A DNA stretch of 50,386 nt from Nocardioides bruguierae (GCF_023656415.1 NZ_JAMOIL010000032.1:1-50386); one strand, 5' to 3'. Numbered from the stretch's first letter, positions 33,462 through 41,750 are shown. The notes: generated by a model not told the origin, from the letters alone. Numbers and translations: made by a program.

Positions 33462-34184
33462 TCACAACCGGCTGAACAGCACCCGCCGACCGTCGTCGTC
33501 GGTGACGGCCACCGCGATCGCGTCCTCGCGCAGGAGCGCGGACTGTAGGTTGCAGGTCATCTCGGCCTCCCCCACCCCGACGAACTCCCCGGCCGGCGAC
33601 CACGAGCCGTCGGCGGCGCGGAAGACGGCACGGTACGTCTCGCCGGCGGTGAAGCCCTCGCCGGTGATCCGCAGCTCGGTGCCCCACGTGTGCGGCACCA
33701 GGCCGGCGTCCGAGACCTGCACGCCGGGCACGGTCCGCACGCTCAGCGGCTCCCACGGAGAGGTCGCCTCGTCCGGTCCGACGGTGCGGCCCACGCCGAA
33801 GCCCAGACCGGCGACGGCGACGACCACGGCGGCGGCGAGGCCCGCCCGCAGCACCCCGCGCCGGCGATTCCGGGCCCGGGCGCGCGCCAGCTCGTCCGCC
33901 TCGTCCGCCTCCCGGGCCGCGCGCTCCTCGGCCACCTGGGCGCGGATCGCGCGGCCGAGGTCGGGCGGCGGCGCGGGCGGCGTCTCGAGCGCCTCGAGGT
34001 CGAGCGCGGCCAGTCGCGCCGAGAGCGGGGCGATCTCGGCCAGGTCGGCCCGGCAGTCGGCGCAGCCGTCCAGGTGCGCGCGGACGCGGTCGGCCTCCGC
34101 CCCGTCCAGGTGGCCCAGCGCCAGGGGCCCCAGCGCCTCGCGCAGGCGCGCGTGCTCCTCGACCGGCTCCTCGCCCTCGTTCAC
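33462..34184 (-). CDS. Zinc-finger anti-sigma factor, membrane-bound
   Basis: A 240-residue protein. The N-terminal ZAS domain holds HxxxCxxC (AHLDGCADC), which binds zinc and the sigma factor. A charged helical linker precedes one membrane helix (AGLAAAVVVAVAGLGFGV, about residues 112-130). The extracytoplasmic domain ends with SPAGEFVGVGEAEMTCNL, a pattern common in actinobacterial membrane anti-sigma factors. GTG start overlaps the sigma stop by 4 bp. It should hold the ECF factor inactive until an envelope signal arrives. Confidence 0.85.
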   Translation of the reverse strand: MNEGEEPVEEHARLREALGPLALGHLDGAEADRVRAHLDGCADCRADLAEIAPLSARLAALDLEALETPPAPPPDLGRAIRAQVAEERAAREADEADELARARARNRRRGVLRAGLAAAVVVAVAGLGFGVGRTVGPDEATSPWEPLSVRTVPGVQVSDAGLVPHTWGTELRITGEGFTAGETYRAVFRAADGSWSPAGEFVGVGEAEMTCNLQSALLREDAIAVAVTDDDGRRVLFSRL

Positions 34185-34786
34185 GGCGCCACCCCCATCT
34201 CGTCCATCGCTGCCCGCAACGCCTTCAGACCGTAGAAGACGCGGCTGCGCAGCGTGCCCACCGGCACGCCCAGCTCACCGGCGACCTCGTCGTAGGGGCG
34301 CTCGCGCAGGTGCGTCTCCACGATGGCGGTGCGGTGGTGCTCCGCGACGCGTCGCAGCGCCTCCTCCAGCAGCCACCCCTCCAGCATCCGCTCCGTGGGG
34401 TCGGCGACCTCCTCGGCGCGCTCGGCGACGCTGGGCGGGTCGAGCAGCGTCGACTGCCACGGGCGCGCGCCGCTGGCCCGCGCGTGGTCGATCATCGCGT
34501 TCCGGGCGATGCCGAAGAGCCACACCCGCAGCGAGGAGAGCGTCGGGTCGAAGCGGTCCGCGTTGCGCCACGCCTTGAGGAACGTCTCCTGCGTGACGTC
34601 CTGGGCCGCGCCCGGGTCCCCGAGGCCACGCAGCAGGAAGCGGTAGATCTCCGGCCCGTGCCGCAGGTAGGCCGCGTGCACCTCGTCCTCGTCGGCGAGG
34701 CCGGGCAGCACCTCGGTCCTGCTCTCCTCGGGTGGCGCGCCTTCCGCGGGGCGTCGGGTGCGGGTGCTCGTGGCGGCGTCGTCCAC
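34181..34786 (-). CDS. ECF sigma factor (sigma-70 family)
   Basis: A 201-residue sigma factor with regions 2 and 4. Region 2 includes DVTQETFLKAWRNADRFD and VWLFGIARNAMIDHARA. Region 4 includes ALRRVAEHHRTAIVETHLRERPYDEVAGELGVPVGTLRSRVFYGL, the helix-turn-helix for the -35 element. It is coupled to its anti-sigma gene. A disordered acidic N-terminus of ~30 residues precedes region 2. GTG start with GAGGAG. The divergent repeat-rich secreted protein is a plausible target gene. Confidence 0.9.
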   Translation of the reverse strand: MDDAATSTRTRRPAEGAPPEESRTEVLPGLADEDEVHAAYLRHGPEIYRFLLRGLGDPGAAQDVTQETFLKAWRNADRFDPTLSSLRVWLFGIARNAMIDHARASGARPWQSTLLDPPSVAERAEEVADPTERMLEGWLLEEALRRVAEHHRTAIVETHLRERPYDEVAGELGVPVGTLRSRVFYGLKALRAAMDEMGVAP

Positions 34787-34848
34787 GGCGGCTCCTCGGT
34801 CGCTGGGTGACGGCAGGGTCGTCCGTCACCCCTCGTTCGGTGTGCTCC

Positions 34849-34906
34849 GCGTCACGGATGGGTCCCCCGTCCGGGCGACAGCCGTGGACCAGACCGCGTC
34901 ACGGAT
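34849..34906. promoter_or_regulatory. Direct repeat GCGTCACGGAT in the sigma factor/secreted protein intergenic region
   Basis: The 11-mer occurs at 34849-34859 and 34896-34906 (47 bp start to start) in the divergent region. It may be a regulator site or part of autoregulated ECF promoters. No further support. Confidence 0.35.
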
Positions 34907-35049
34907 TTCTCGGGCCCGTCGTGAACGCGCCCGGGTCGGGCCCCGTACCCACCCCACGAGCGGCCTCCCCCGCCGGCCCCCGGCGGCGTCGCTCCCGCAC
35001 GGCACCTCCGCGGCACCCCCGCGGACTCGAACCGACGAAGGGCCTGACG

Positions 35050-37245
35050 ATGACCACACCTCCCACGACCGCACGCCCGGCTCGCGCCGGACGTCGCGGC
35101 CGCCTGCTCGGCCTCGCGGCCGGCTCCCTCACCCTCGCGGTGACGGGCCTGCTCCCGCTGGCACCCGCCCAGGCGGCGCCCGCCGAGACCAGCGAGCGGG
35201 TCCGCGTCGACGCCGAGACCGACCTGCGCAAGGCCGTCCGCGCCGCCAACCTCGCGGGCGAGCGGACCGTCGTCCGGCTCACCGAGGACATCGTCCTCAC
35301 CCGGGACGGCGCGGGCGGCGCCTTCCGCGGCGACCTCGACGTCACCGGGCACCTCGTGGTGCGTGGCGGCGGGCACACGATCGACGCCGACGGCCTCGAC
35401 CGGGTCTTCGACGTGGCCCCCGAGGCCACCCTGGTGCTCGACGACGTCCGGCTCGTGGGCGGCGCCGCGACCGAGACCGAGTCCGGCGGCGCTCTGCGCA
35501 GCGCCGGCACCCTCGTCGTGCGTCGCTCGGTGATCGCGGACAGCAGCGTCAGCGGCGCCGGCGCCTCCGGCGGCGCGATCATGAACGACGGCGGCTCGCT
35601 GGCCGTGGTCGGCTCGCGGCTGGTGCGCAACACCGCGGTCCGCGCCGGCGGCGCCATCGAGGCGCTGGAGGGCAGCACCGTCGTGCGTGGCAGCGTGCTG
35701 CGCGCCAACAGCACCGGATCCGAACCGGGCAACGGCGGCGCCCTGCACCTGACGGGCGGAGGCTCCGTCGAGGTCGTCGGCAGCCGCGTCCTGCGCAACA
35801 CCGCCACCGCCGAGGGCGGCGGCCTGTGGAACTCCTCGACCGGCACCATGCTGGTGCGCCGCACCGTGCTGCGCGGCAACACCGCCGCCGGTGACGACGC
35901 CACCCAGGGTGGCGGCGGCCTCTTCAACGACGGCGGCGACCTGACCGTCCAGCGCTCGCTGGTGCTCGGCAACGACGCCACCGGCGCCGCCGGCTCCGGC
36001 GGCGGCGTGCTCAACGACAACGGCGGCGACCTCGTGGTCGTGGGCAGCACCCTGCGCGGCAACACCGCCCCGCGCGCCGGCGGCGGCATCGAGGGCACCG
36101 CCGGCACCATCACCGTCACCGACTCCCAGCTCACCGACAACAGCACCGGGGCGGTGCCCGGCAACGGCGGCGCCCTGCACGTCACCGGCGCGACCACGAC
36201 GATCATCAGCACCACCCAGGTGCTCGACAACACCGCCGCCCTCGAGGGCGGCGGCCTGTGGAACTCCGCCACCGGCACCATGGAGGTCTGGGGCTCGACC
36301 GTCTCCGGCAACACCGCCTCCGGCGCCGCGTCCGACGAGGGCGGCGGCGGCCTGTTCAACCAGGCCGGCTCCCTGCTGGTGGTCGGCACCCTGGTCGACG
36401 GCAACACCGCGGACGGGACCCTGGGCTCCGGCGGCGGCGTGCTCAACAACGGCGGCACGCTCGAGATCGACCGGTCGGTCGTCTCCGGCAACACCGCCCA
36501 GCGGGCCGGCGGCGGCGTGGAGGCCAACGTCGGCACCACCCTCGTGCGGCGCAGCGAGCTGTCCGGCAACGACGCCGGCACCGGTCCCGGCAACGGCGGT
36601 GGCCTGCACCTCACCGGTGCCGGCACCGTGACCGTCCGCACCACCGACGTTCTCGGCAACACCGCCGTCGAGGGCGGCGGCCTGTGGAACTCGGCCACCG
36701 GCACCATGACGGTCGCCGCGTCCACGCTCACCGGCAACACCGCCACCGGCGGCGCCGAGCCCACCCAGGGCGGCGGCGGCCTCTACAACGACGGCACCCT
36801 GACGGTGCGCGACAGCGTGGTCAGCGACAACGACGCCACCGGCGCGCTCGGCTCCGGCGGCGGCCTGCTCAACGTCCTGGGCACCGTGACGATGAGCGAC
36901 ACCGTGCTGGACGACAACACCGCCGTCCGCGCCGGCGGCGCCCTCGAGACCAACGGCGGCGTGCTCGACCTCACCGCGGTGGACACCGCCGGCAACGTCA
37001 CCGGCGCCAACCCCGGCAACGGCGGCGGTCTGCACGTGACCGCCGACGGCGTCGTCACCTGGGCCGGCGGCACCGTGACCGGCAACTCCGCGGCCAACGA
37101 GGGCGGCGGCCTGTGGAACTCCGGCACCGGCTCCATCACGGCCACCGACCTGGTCGTGAACGGCAACACCGCGCCGACCGGCCCGGACGTGTTCAACGTC
37201 GGCGGTCCGTTCAGCCTCAACGGCGCGAACGTCCCCGCCAGCTGA
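35050..37245 (+). CDS. Secreted right-handed beta-helix repeat protein
   Basis: A 731-residue protein with a signal peptide (basic MTTPPTTARPARAGRRGR, hydrophobic core, cleavage near APAQA-AP). The mature start (TDLRKAVRAANLAGERTV) resembles the CSLREA-type lead-in of parallel beta-helix surface proteins. The rest is built of short turns such as RAGGGIEA, GNGGALHLTG, EGGGLWNSATGTM, QGGGGLFND and GSGGGVLNN. This five-turn set repeats four times with a period near 143 residues. There is no LPXTG or membrane anchor, so it is probably released or wall-associated by affinity. It is divergent from an ECF sigma operon. Function may be adhesion, polysaccharide binding or a spore/cell-surface layer. 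Confidence 0.75.
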   Translation: MTTPPTTARPARAGRRGRLLGLAAGSLTLAVTGLLPLAPAQAAPAETSERVRVDAETDLRKAVRAANLAGERTVVRLTEDIVLTRDGAGGAFRGDLDVTGHLVVRGGGHTIDADGLDRVFDVAPEATLVLDDVRLVGGAATETESGGALRSAGTLVVRRSVIADSSVSGAGASGGAIMNDGGSLAVVGSRLVRNTAVRAGGAIEALEGSTVVRGSVLRANSTGSEPGNGGALHLTGGGSVEVVGSRVLRNTATAEGGGLWNSSTGTMLVRRTVLRGNTAAGDDATQGGGGLFNDGGDLTVQRSLVLGNDATGAAGSGGGVLNDNGGDLVVVGSTLRGNTAPRAGGGIEGTAGTITVTDSQLTDNSTGAVPGNGGALHVTGATTTIISTTQVLDNTAALEGGGLWNSATGTMEVWGSTVSGNTASGAASDEGGGGLFNQAGSLLVVGTLVDGNTADGTLGSGGGVLNNGGTLEIDRSVVSGNTAQRAGGGVEANVGTTLVRRSELSGNDAGTGPGNGGGLHLTGAGTVTVRTTDVLGNTAVEGGGLWNSATGTMTVAASTLTGNTATGGAEPTQGGGGLYNDGTLTVRDSVVSDNDATGALGSGGGLLNVLGTVTMSDTVLDDNTAVRAGGALETNGGVLDLTAVDTAGNVTGANPGNGGGLHVTADGVVTWAGGTVTGNSAANEGGGLWNSGTGSITATDLVVNGNTAPTGPDVFNVGGPFSLNGANVPAS

Positions 37246-37280
37246 TCCCCGCTCGTCCCGGCTCCCCTGCGGGACGGACC

Positions 37281-37331
37281 CGCTGCCCGGCACCGGTCTC
37301 AGGTGCCGGGCAGCGGTGCCTGAGACCGGTG
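37281..37331 (+). terminator. Terminator with two mutually exclusive hairpins
   Basis: Hairpin A pairs 37281-37294 with 37302-37315 (14 bp, loop GGTCTCA). Hairpin B pairs 37291-37303 with 37319-37331 (13 bp). They share bases 37291-37294 and 37302-37303, so only one can form at a time. The site lies between the beta-helix gene and the kinase gene, both rightward. Confidence 0.6.
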
Positions 37332-37385
37332 TCCGCGGAGCAGCGGGTGGTGTGAGGTGCCGGCGTTCCGGGGAGGCTCCCCAGG

Positions 37386-38870
37386 ATGTCCGAGACACCG
37401 CAGCCCCCGACACTGGCCGGCCGGTACCGCCTCGAGCGCCTCATCGGCAGCGGCGGCGCCGCCGACGTCCATCGCGCCACCGACCTGGTGCTCGACCGCG
37501 CCGTGGCGGTCAAGGTGCTGCGCGCCGGCACCACCGCGCTCGAGGACGACACCACCGCCCGGGCCCGCTTCGACAGCGAGGCCCGACTGCTGGCACGCCT
37601 CTCCGACCCCGGCCTGGTCGCCGTGCTCGACGCCGGCACCGACGAGACCGGCGGCGACCGCCGCCCCTTCCTGGTCCTGGAGCTCGTCGAGGGCGGCTCG
37701 CTCTCCGACCTCGTGGCCCGCGGCCCGCTCGACCCCGAGGCCGTCGCCCGGATCGGGTCCTCCGTCGCCGGCGGCCTGGCCGCCTGCCACACCGCCGATG
37801 TCGTGCACCGCGACGTCAAGCCCGCCAACGTCCTGATCGACCGGGCCGGGCACGCCAAGCTCACCGACCTCGGCATCGCCCGGCTCCTCGACAACACCGA
37901 CGGTCACACCCGCACCGGCACGACCATCGGCACGGCCGCCTACCTCGCCCCCGAGCAGGCCCGCGGCGACCACGTCACCCCCGCGGCCGACGTCTACTCC
38001 CTCGGGCTCGTGCTGCTCGAGGCGCTCACCGCCACCCGGGCCTTCCCGGGGACGCCGGCGGAGTCGGCGATCGCCAGGCTCAGCCGCGACCCCGTGGTGC
38101 CGGACGACCTGCCCGACGGCTGGGCACCACTCCTGCGCGAGGCCACCTCGGCCGACCCGGCGGCCCGGCCCACCGCGGCCGACCTCGCCGGTCGTCTGGC
38201 GTCCCTCGCCGCCGACCCCACCGGCCCCGCGCCCACCGCGGTGCTGGCGGCGGAGGACGCCACCGCCGTGCTCGACGACCAGGGCGCCCGGGGCCGCGGC
38301 GCCGGTGCGCTGGGTGCCGGTGCGCTGGGTGCCGGTGCGCTGGGTGCCGGTGCGCTGGGTGGTGCTGCGCTGGGTGGTGCGGCTGCGGCCACCGCGCCCA
38401 CCTACGGAGCCCCGACCAGCGCGGCCCCTGCGGCCGCCGGGGATGCTGGGGACGCCGCGACCACGCAGGTCGCGCCCACCCCCGCCGCCACCGGCACCAC
38501 CGCCGGCGAGCGTCAGGACCGACGTCGCCGCCCGGGGGCCGTGCCGTTCGCGCTGGGCGGGGTCGCGCTGGCGGTGCTGCTCGCGGTCGGCGCCGCGGCG
38601 GTGCTGGGAGGTGGCTCGGACGAGAGCCCGGCCGGGGCGACCACCTCGGAGTCGACGTCGCGGTCCTCCGACTCCTCGGACCCGGCGTCCGAGGTCGCGA
38701 GCACCACCTCGACGCCCGAGCCGTCGGAGACCCTCGACGACAAGGAGGCCGAGAAGGCCTCCCGCGAGGCGGAGAAGGAGGCCGAGAAGGCCTCCCGCGA
38801 GGCCGAGAAGGAAGCCGAGAAGGCCGCCAAGGAGGCCGAGAAGGAGGCGCGGGAGGCGGCCAAGGACTGA
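37386..38870 (+). CDS. Ser/Thr protein kinase (Pkn family), membrane-anchored
   Basis: A 494-residue kinase. The catalytic domain (about 12-270) has the Gly loop IGSGGAADVHRA, Lys in VAVKVL, HRDVKPANVLI, the metal-binding DLG (variant of DFG) and GTAAYLAPEQARG. A low-complexity Ala/Gly juxtamembrane section follows, including four copies of GAGAL-type units. One membrane helix (FALGGVALAVLLAVGAAAVL) lies near 390. The external part has no PASTA repeats. It is a Ser/Thr-rich spacer and a highly charged Glu/Lys/Ala tail of about 40 residues likely to form a single helix or coiled coil. Confidence 0.9.
   Translation: MSETPQPPTLAGRYRLERLIGSGGAADVHRATDLVLDRAVAVKVLRAGTTALEDDTTARARFDSEARLLARLSDPGLVAVLDAGTDETGGDRRPFLVLELVEGGSLSDLVARGPLDPEAVARIGSSVAGGLAACHTADVVHRDVKPANVLIDRAGHAKLTDLGIARLLDNTDGHTRTGTTIGTAAYLAPEQARGDHVTPAADVYSLGLVLLEALTATRAFPGTPAESAIARLSRDPVVPDDLPDGWAPLLREATSADPAARPTAADLAGRLASLAADPTGPAPTAVLAAEDATAVLDDQGARGRGAGALGAGALGAGALGAGALGGAALGGAAAATAPTYGAPTSAAPAAAGDAGDAATTQVAPTPAATGTTAGERQDRRRRPGAVPFALGGVALAVLLAVGAAAVLGGGSDESPAGATTSESTSRSSDSSDPASEVASTTSTPEPSETLDDKEAEKASREAEKEAEKASREAEKEAEKAAKEAEKEAREAAKD
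38301..38360. repeat. Four exact tandem copies of a 15-bp unit inside the kinase gene
   Basis: The unit GCCGGTGCGCTGGGT is repeated at 38301, 38316, 38331 and 38346 and then decays. It encodes a five-residue Gly/Ala/Leu repeat between kinase domain and membrane helix. In-frame copy number could vary between strains. Confidence 0.85.
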
Positions 38871-38892
38871 CCGCCCGGCCCGCGGCGACCCC

Positions 38893-39177
38893 TCAGTCGG
38901 TCTTCGGGCCGGTCGGCTCGGCGGAGGCGCCGGTGCTGCCGTCGTCCTGCTGGTGCTCGTCGGCGGGGGTGGGCTGGTCGCCGTAGACGCCGGCCTCGCG
39001 GGCGACGCGGGTCTTGCGCAGCTGGCGGGCCATCGACCAGCCGAGCAGGCCGACGGCCACGAACATCAGCACGATGACCAGCACGCCGACCCAGCCGGCG
39101 GTCACGTCGTCGACCTCCGGGGCGGGGTCCAGCGGGTTGCTCAGCGGGAGCAGGGTCATCAGGGTCAGGGCGTTCAC
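38893..39177 (-). CDS. Small membrane protein downstream of mca (Rv1083-like position)
   Basis: A 94-residue protein with one membrane helix (TAGWVGVLVIVLMFVAVGLLGWSMARQL) and an acidic, Gln/Asp-rich tail. It overlaps the mca stop by 4 bp (GTGA). In Mycobacterium tuberculosis a small membrane-protein gene (Rv1083) also directly follows mca (Rv1082), which supports it being a true gene and a conserved partner of unknown role. Confidence 0.75.
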   Translation of the reverse strand: MNALTLMTLLPLSNPLDPAPEVDDVTAGWVGVLVIVLMFVAVGLLGWSMARQLRKTRVAREAGVYGDQPTPADEHQQDDGSTGASAEPTGPKTD

Positions 39178-40133
39178 GCGTCCTCCTCGACGAGGTCCGT
39201 GGTGTCGGCGGTGGCGGCCTGGTCCGCGGCCTCGGTGGTGCTCTCGGGCACGAGGCCCTCGAACAGGTCGCTCTCGGGGCCGATCGCACCCGCCCGGTTG
39301 ACCACGAGCTCGTAGTCCTCGGTCGGCCACACGGCGGCCTGGAGCTCGCGCGGGATCGCGAACCAGTGTCCGTCGGGGTCGATCTGGGTGGCGTGCGCGA
39401 GCAGCGCCTGGTCCCGCACGCCGAAGAAGGCCGAGCACTCGACCTTGGTGGTGACGCGGGCGTCCCACTCCGGCTCGGGCTTCCACTGCGCCAGCCGCTC
39501 GGTCCACGGCGACTCCAGGCCGTGCTCGAGCATCGCGGCGTGCAGGGACTCCATGCGCTGCCGGTTGAACGAGTGGTGGTAGTAGAGCTTGGTGACGCTC
39601 CACGGCTCGCCCAGCTCGGGGTAGCGCTCGGGGTCGGCGGCAGCCTCGAACGCCTCGACGGCGACCTTGTGGCACATGATGTGGTCGGGGTGGGGGTAGC
39701 CGCCACGCTCGTCGTAGGTGGTGAGGACGTGGGGCTTGACCTCGCGGATCAGCTTCACCAGCGGGGCCGCGGCCTCCTCCAGCGGCACGAGGCCGAAGCA
39801 GCCCTCGGGAAGCGGCGGCTTGGGGTCGCCCTCGGGCCACCCGGAGTCCACGAAGCCCAGCCACTCCTGGGTGATGCCGAGGATGTCGCGGGCCCGCTCC
39901 ATCTCCTGGCGCCGCACCTCGGTGATGTTCTCGAGGATGTCGGGGCGCTCCATCTTCGGGTTGAGGATCGAGCCCCGCTCACCACCGGTGCAGGTCGCGA
40001 CGTGCACCTGCGCGCCCTGGGCCACGTACCGGGCCGTGGACGCCGCCCCCTTGCTCGACTCGTCGTCGGGGTGGGCGTGGACGTGCATGAGGCGCAGACC
40101 CGCGTAGGGCAGGGCCTCGGACTGCTGCGGCAT
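39174..40133 (-). CDS. mca: Mycothiol S-conjugate amidase
   Basis: A 319-residue zinc hydrolase of the LmbE/PIG-L family. It cleaves mycothiol S-conjugates into glucosaminyl-inositol and a mercapturic acid that is exported, a detoxification path restricted to actinobacteria. The zinc motif HAHPDDESSKGA is at the N-terminus, with TYDERGGYPHPDHIMCH further on. Start: TACGAT (40141-40146, minus strand) lies 7 nt before the ATG at 40131-40133, matching the leaderless pattern seen for other genes here. An ATG three codons upstream would overlap that box. Confidence 0.93.
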   Translation of the reverse strand: MPQQSEALPYAGLRLMHVHAHPDDESSKGAASTARYVAQGAQVHVATCTGGERGSILNPKMERPDILENITEVRRQEMERARDILGITQEWLGFVDSGWPEGDPKPPLPEGCFGLVPLEEAAAPLVKLIREVKPHVLTTYDERGGYPHPDHIMCHKVAVEAFEAAADPERYPELGEPWSVTKLYYHHSFNRQRMESLHAAMLEHGLESPWTERLAQWKPEPEWDARVTTKVECSAFFGVRDQALLAHATQIDPDGHWFAIPRELQAAVWPTEDYELVVNRAGAIGPESDLFEGLVPESTTEAADQAATADTTDLVEEDA

Positions 40134-40140
40134 GTCCTCC

Positions 40141-40146
40141 ATCGTA
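40141..40146 (-). promoter_or_regulatory. Candidate -10 box of a leaderless transcript (mca)
   Basis: TACGAT on the minus strand is spaced 7 nt from the mca ATG, divergent from the DUF4307 promoter about 100 bp away. Confidence 0.45.
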
Positions 40147-40243
40147 GGAGCGCCCGTCCCCGGCACCGAACCGCGGGCGGCACGCAGCCGCGACGGGCCC
40201 TGTGGAAGGGCTGCGGCCAGTTGGACCCTCCCGTGCCGTCTGG

Positions 40244-40249
40244 GACGAT
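40244..40249 (+). promoter_or_regulatory. Candidate -10 box of a leaderless transcript (DUF4307 gene)
   Basis: GACGAT lies 7 nt before the GTG at 40257, and no ribosome-binding sequence is seen. Confidence 0.4.
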
Positions 40250-40256
40250 CGCAGGC

Positions 40257-40703
40257 GTGAGCACCACCCCCGGCCCTGGTACCGGCCCCGCGCAGCAGCC
40301 CGCCCGGCACGACGACGAGCTGGCGCACCGGTACGGCCGCCCCGCCCGCTGGCCGTGGGTCGTGGGCCTGCTGGTGACGCTCGTCCTCGTCGGCGTCGCC
40401 GGCTCGATGGTCGCCTGGACGGCGCTGCGCTCCTCCGACCCGGCCGTGCAGTCCGCCGTCCTCGCCTTCGACGTCGTCGACGAGCACCAGGTGGACGCGT
40501 CGGTGCGGATCGAGATGTCCGACGACGCCGAGGACGTGCAGTGCACGCTGCGGGCCTACGCCGAGGACAAGTCGACCGTCGGCGAGACCACGTTCTCCCC
40601 GTCCGGGTCCGGGCGCTTCGAGGTCGACATCCGGACCGAGCGGCGGGCCACGTCCGTCGAGGGCCTGGGCTGCACCGCCGCCGGCCAGGAGCGCGCTCGC
40701 TGA
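40257..40703 (+). CDS. DUF4307 family membrane protein
   Basis: A 148-residue protein with a Pro-rich start containing AHRYGRPARWPW, one membrane helix (VVGLLVTLVLVGVAGSMVAW) and an external beta-rich domain with two Cys residues. The sequence and its position between mca and greA match actinobacterial DUF4307 proteins (Rv1081c in M. tuberculosis). Role unknown. GTG start assigned from the leaderless box. Confidence 0.82.
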   Translation: MSTTPGPGTGPAQQPARHDDELAHRYGRPARWPWVVGLLVTLVLVGVAGSMVAWTALRSSDPAVQSAVLAFDVVDEHQVDASVRIEMSDDAEDVQCTLRAYAEDKSTVGETTFSPSGSGRFEVDIRTERRATSVEGLGCTAAGQERAR

Positions 40704-41007
40704 CCCGTCCCCGGCCCCACACCTGCCACTCGCCTCGCTCGACCGGGTGGTCCGCAGGACCTGCAGGTGGGGCGCGAGGTTGTTAAACTGGTCGTTCTGA
40801 CTTCACTCGCCGGGCCACCGCGAGGTGGCCCGCCCGGTCTCCCCGGGTCGTGGTCACGTTCGTGGCACACCGGAGGACGAGGTCAGAGCCTCCCCGGCCT
40901 CCCGCCGGGAGGGCCGCACCCGCACCCGAGAATCCCTCGGGAGCCGACCGCCGGAGCCGGCACAGGCACCGCGGCAGCACCCGGACGTCTTCACGGTAGG
41001 AGTAGGA
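40704..41007 (+). promoter_or_regulatory. Promoter region and structured leader of greA
   Basis: A TAAACT -10-like hexamer at 40784-40789 would give a leader of about 215 nt. Within it are at least two hairpins: CGGGCCACC/GGTGGCCCG (40811-40819 and 40824-40832) closed by a GCGA tetraloop of GNRA type, and CCCGAG/CTCGGG near 40927-40943. An RNA-based control of greA is possible but unproven. Confidence 0.4.
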
Positions 41008-41520
41008 ATGACTCAGTCCACGGAGCAGGGCACCATCTGGCTGACCCAGGAGGGCTTCGACAAGCTCAAGTCCGAGCTCGCCGACCTGGAGGGACCCGTG
41101 CGCCAGGAGGTCGTCGAGAGGATCTCCGCCGCCCGCGACGAGGGCGACCTCAAGGAGAACGGCGGCTACCACGCCGCCCGCGAGGAGCAGGGCCGGCTCG
41201 AGGGCCGCATCCGCCAGCTCAAGGACATGCTCGAGCGTGCCCAGGTCGGCGAGACCCCCGAGGACGACGGCACCGTCGCCCCCGGTTCCAAGGTCACCTA
41301 CAAGTTCGTCGGCGACGACGACGACGAGGCCGAGACCTTCCTCCTGGCCGCCCGAGAGATGGAGGACACCGTCTCGGAGGACATCAAGGTGTACTCCCCG
41401 CAGTCCCCGCTCGGCAGCGCCATCATCGGCGCCAAGGTCGGCGACACCGTCGGCTACGAGGCCCCCAACGGCCGCACGCTCGAGGTGGTCATCCTCGACG
41501 CGAAGCCGTACTCCAGCTGA
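41008..41520 (+). CDS. greA: Transcription elongation factor GreA
   Basis: A 170-residue factor that enters the RNA polymerase secondary channel and stimulates cleavage of backtracked transcripts. The N-terminal coiled coil (about 1-85) includes the tip with acidic residues (SAARDEGDLKENGGYHAAREEQ). The C-terminal FKBP-like domain has YSPQSPLGSAIIGAKVGDTV. Start ATG has a GTAGGAGTAGGA leader. The order mca-DUF4307-greA is conserved in actinobacteria. Confidence 0.96.
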   Translation: MTQSTEQGTIWLTQEGFDKLKSELADLEGPVRQEVVERISAARDEGDLKENGGYHAAREEQGRLEGRIRQLKDMLERAQVGETPEDDGTVAPGSKVTYKFVGDDDDEAETFLLAAREMEDTVSEDIKVYSPQSPLGSAIIGAKVGDTVGYEAPNGRTLEVVILDAKPYSS

Positions 41521-41611
41521 GCGCACCCGCCTCCGCGACGCCACGGCGCCGGTCCCCGCACCCGGGGGTCGGCGCCGTCGTCCGTCCGGATCCCATCCCC
41601 CCAGCCCCCAC

Positions 41612-41750
41612 CGCCGAGGCGGCCGCAACTTTCGGGCGCCGCGGGGGGGGGGGTGGGTGGGGGCGGGGCAGGAGACGGCCCGTCGGCACCCCACCCCCCC
41701 CCCCCCCCCCCCCCTGCCGCCACCACCTGGCGCCCGACTCGGCGGGGTCT
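41612..41750. repeat. Long G-run/C-run inverted repeat between greA and ilvA
   Basis: A G-rich block (41643-41668, with an 11-G run and the arrangement G11-T-G3-T-G5-C-G4) faces a 21-C run (41694-41714). They can pair as a long hairpin and the G block fits a G-quadruplex pattern. Outer flanks (41612-41635 and 41730-41750) resemble the 12.1-kb repeat. It sits between convergent genes and probably works as a terminator. Homopolymer lengths may be imprecise in the assembly. Confidence 0.65.

Noticed and set aside
34732..35049. Extension of the beta-helix protein upstream of 35050
   Set aside because: It would run antisense through the ECF sigma gene start. The signal peptide clearly begins at the ATG at 35050.
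35460..37200. Regular DNA repeats in the beta-helix gene considered as an array of non-coding repeats
   Set aside because: They stay in frame, encode the Gly-rich turns and diverge mainly at third positions, so they are protein repeats.
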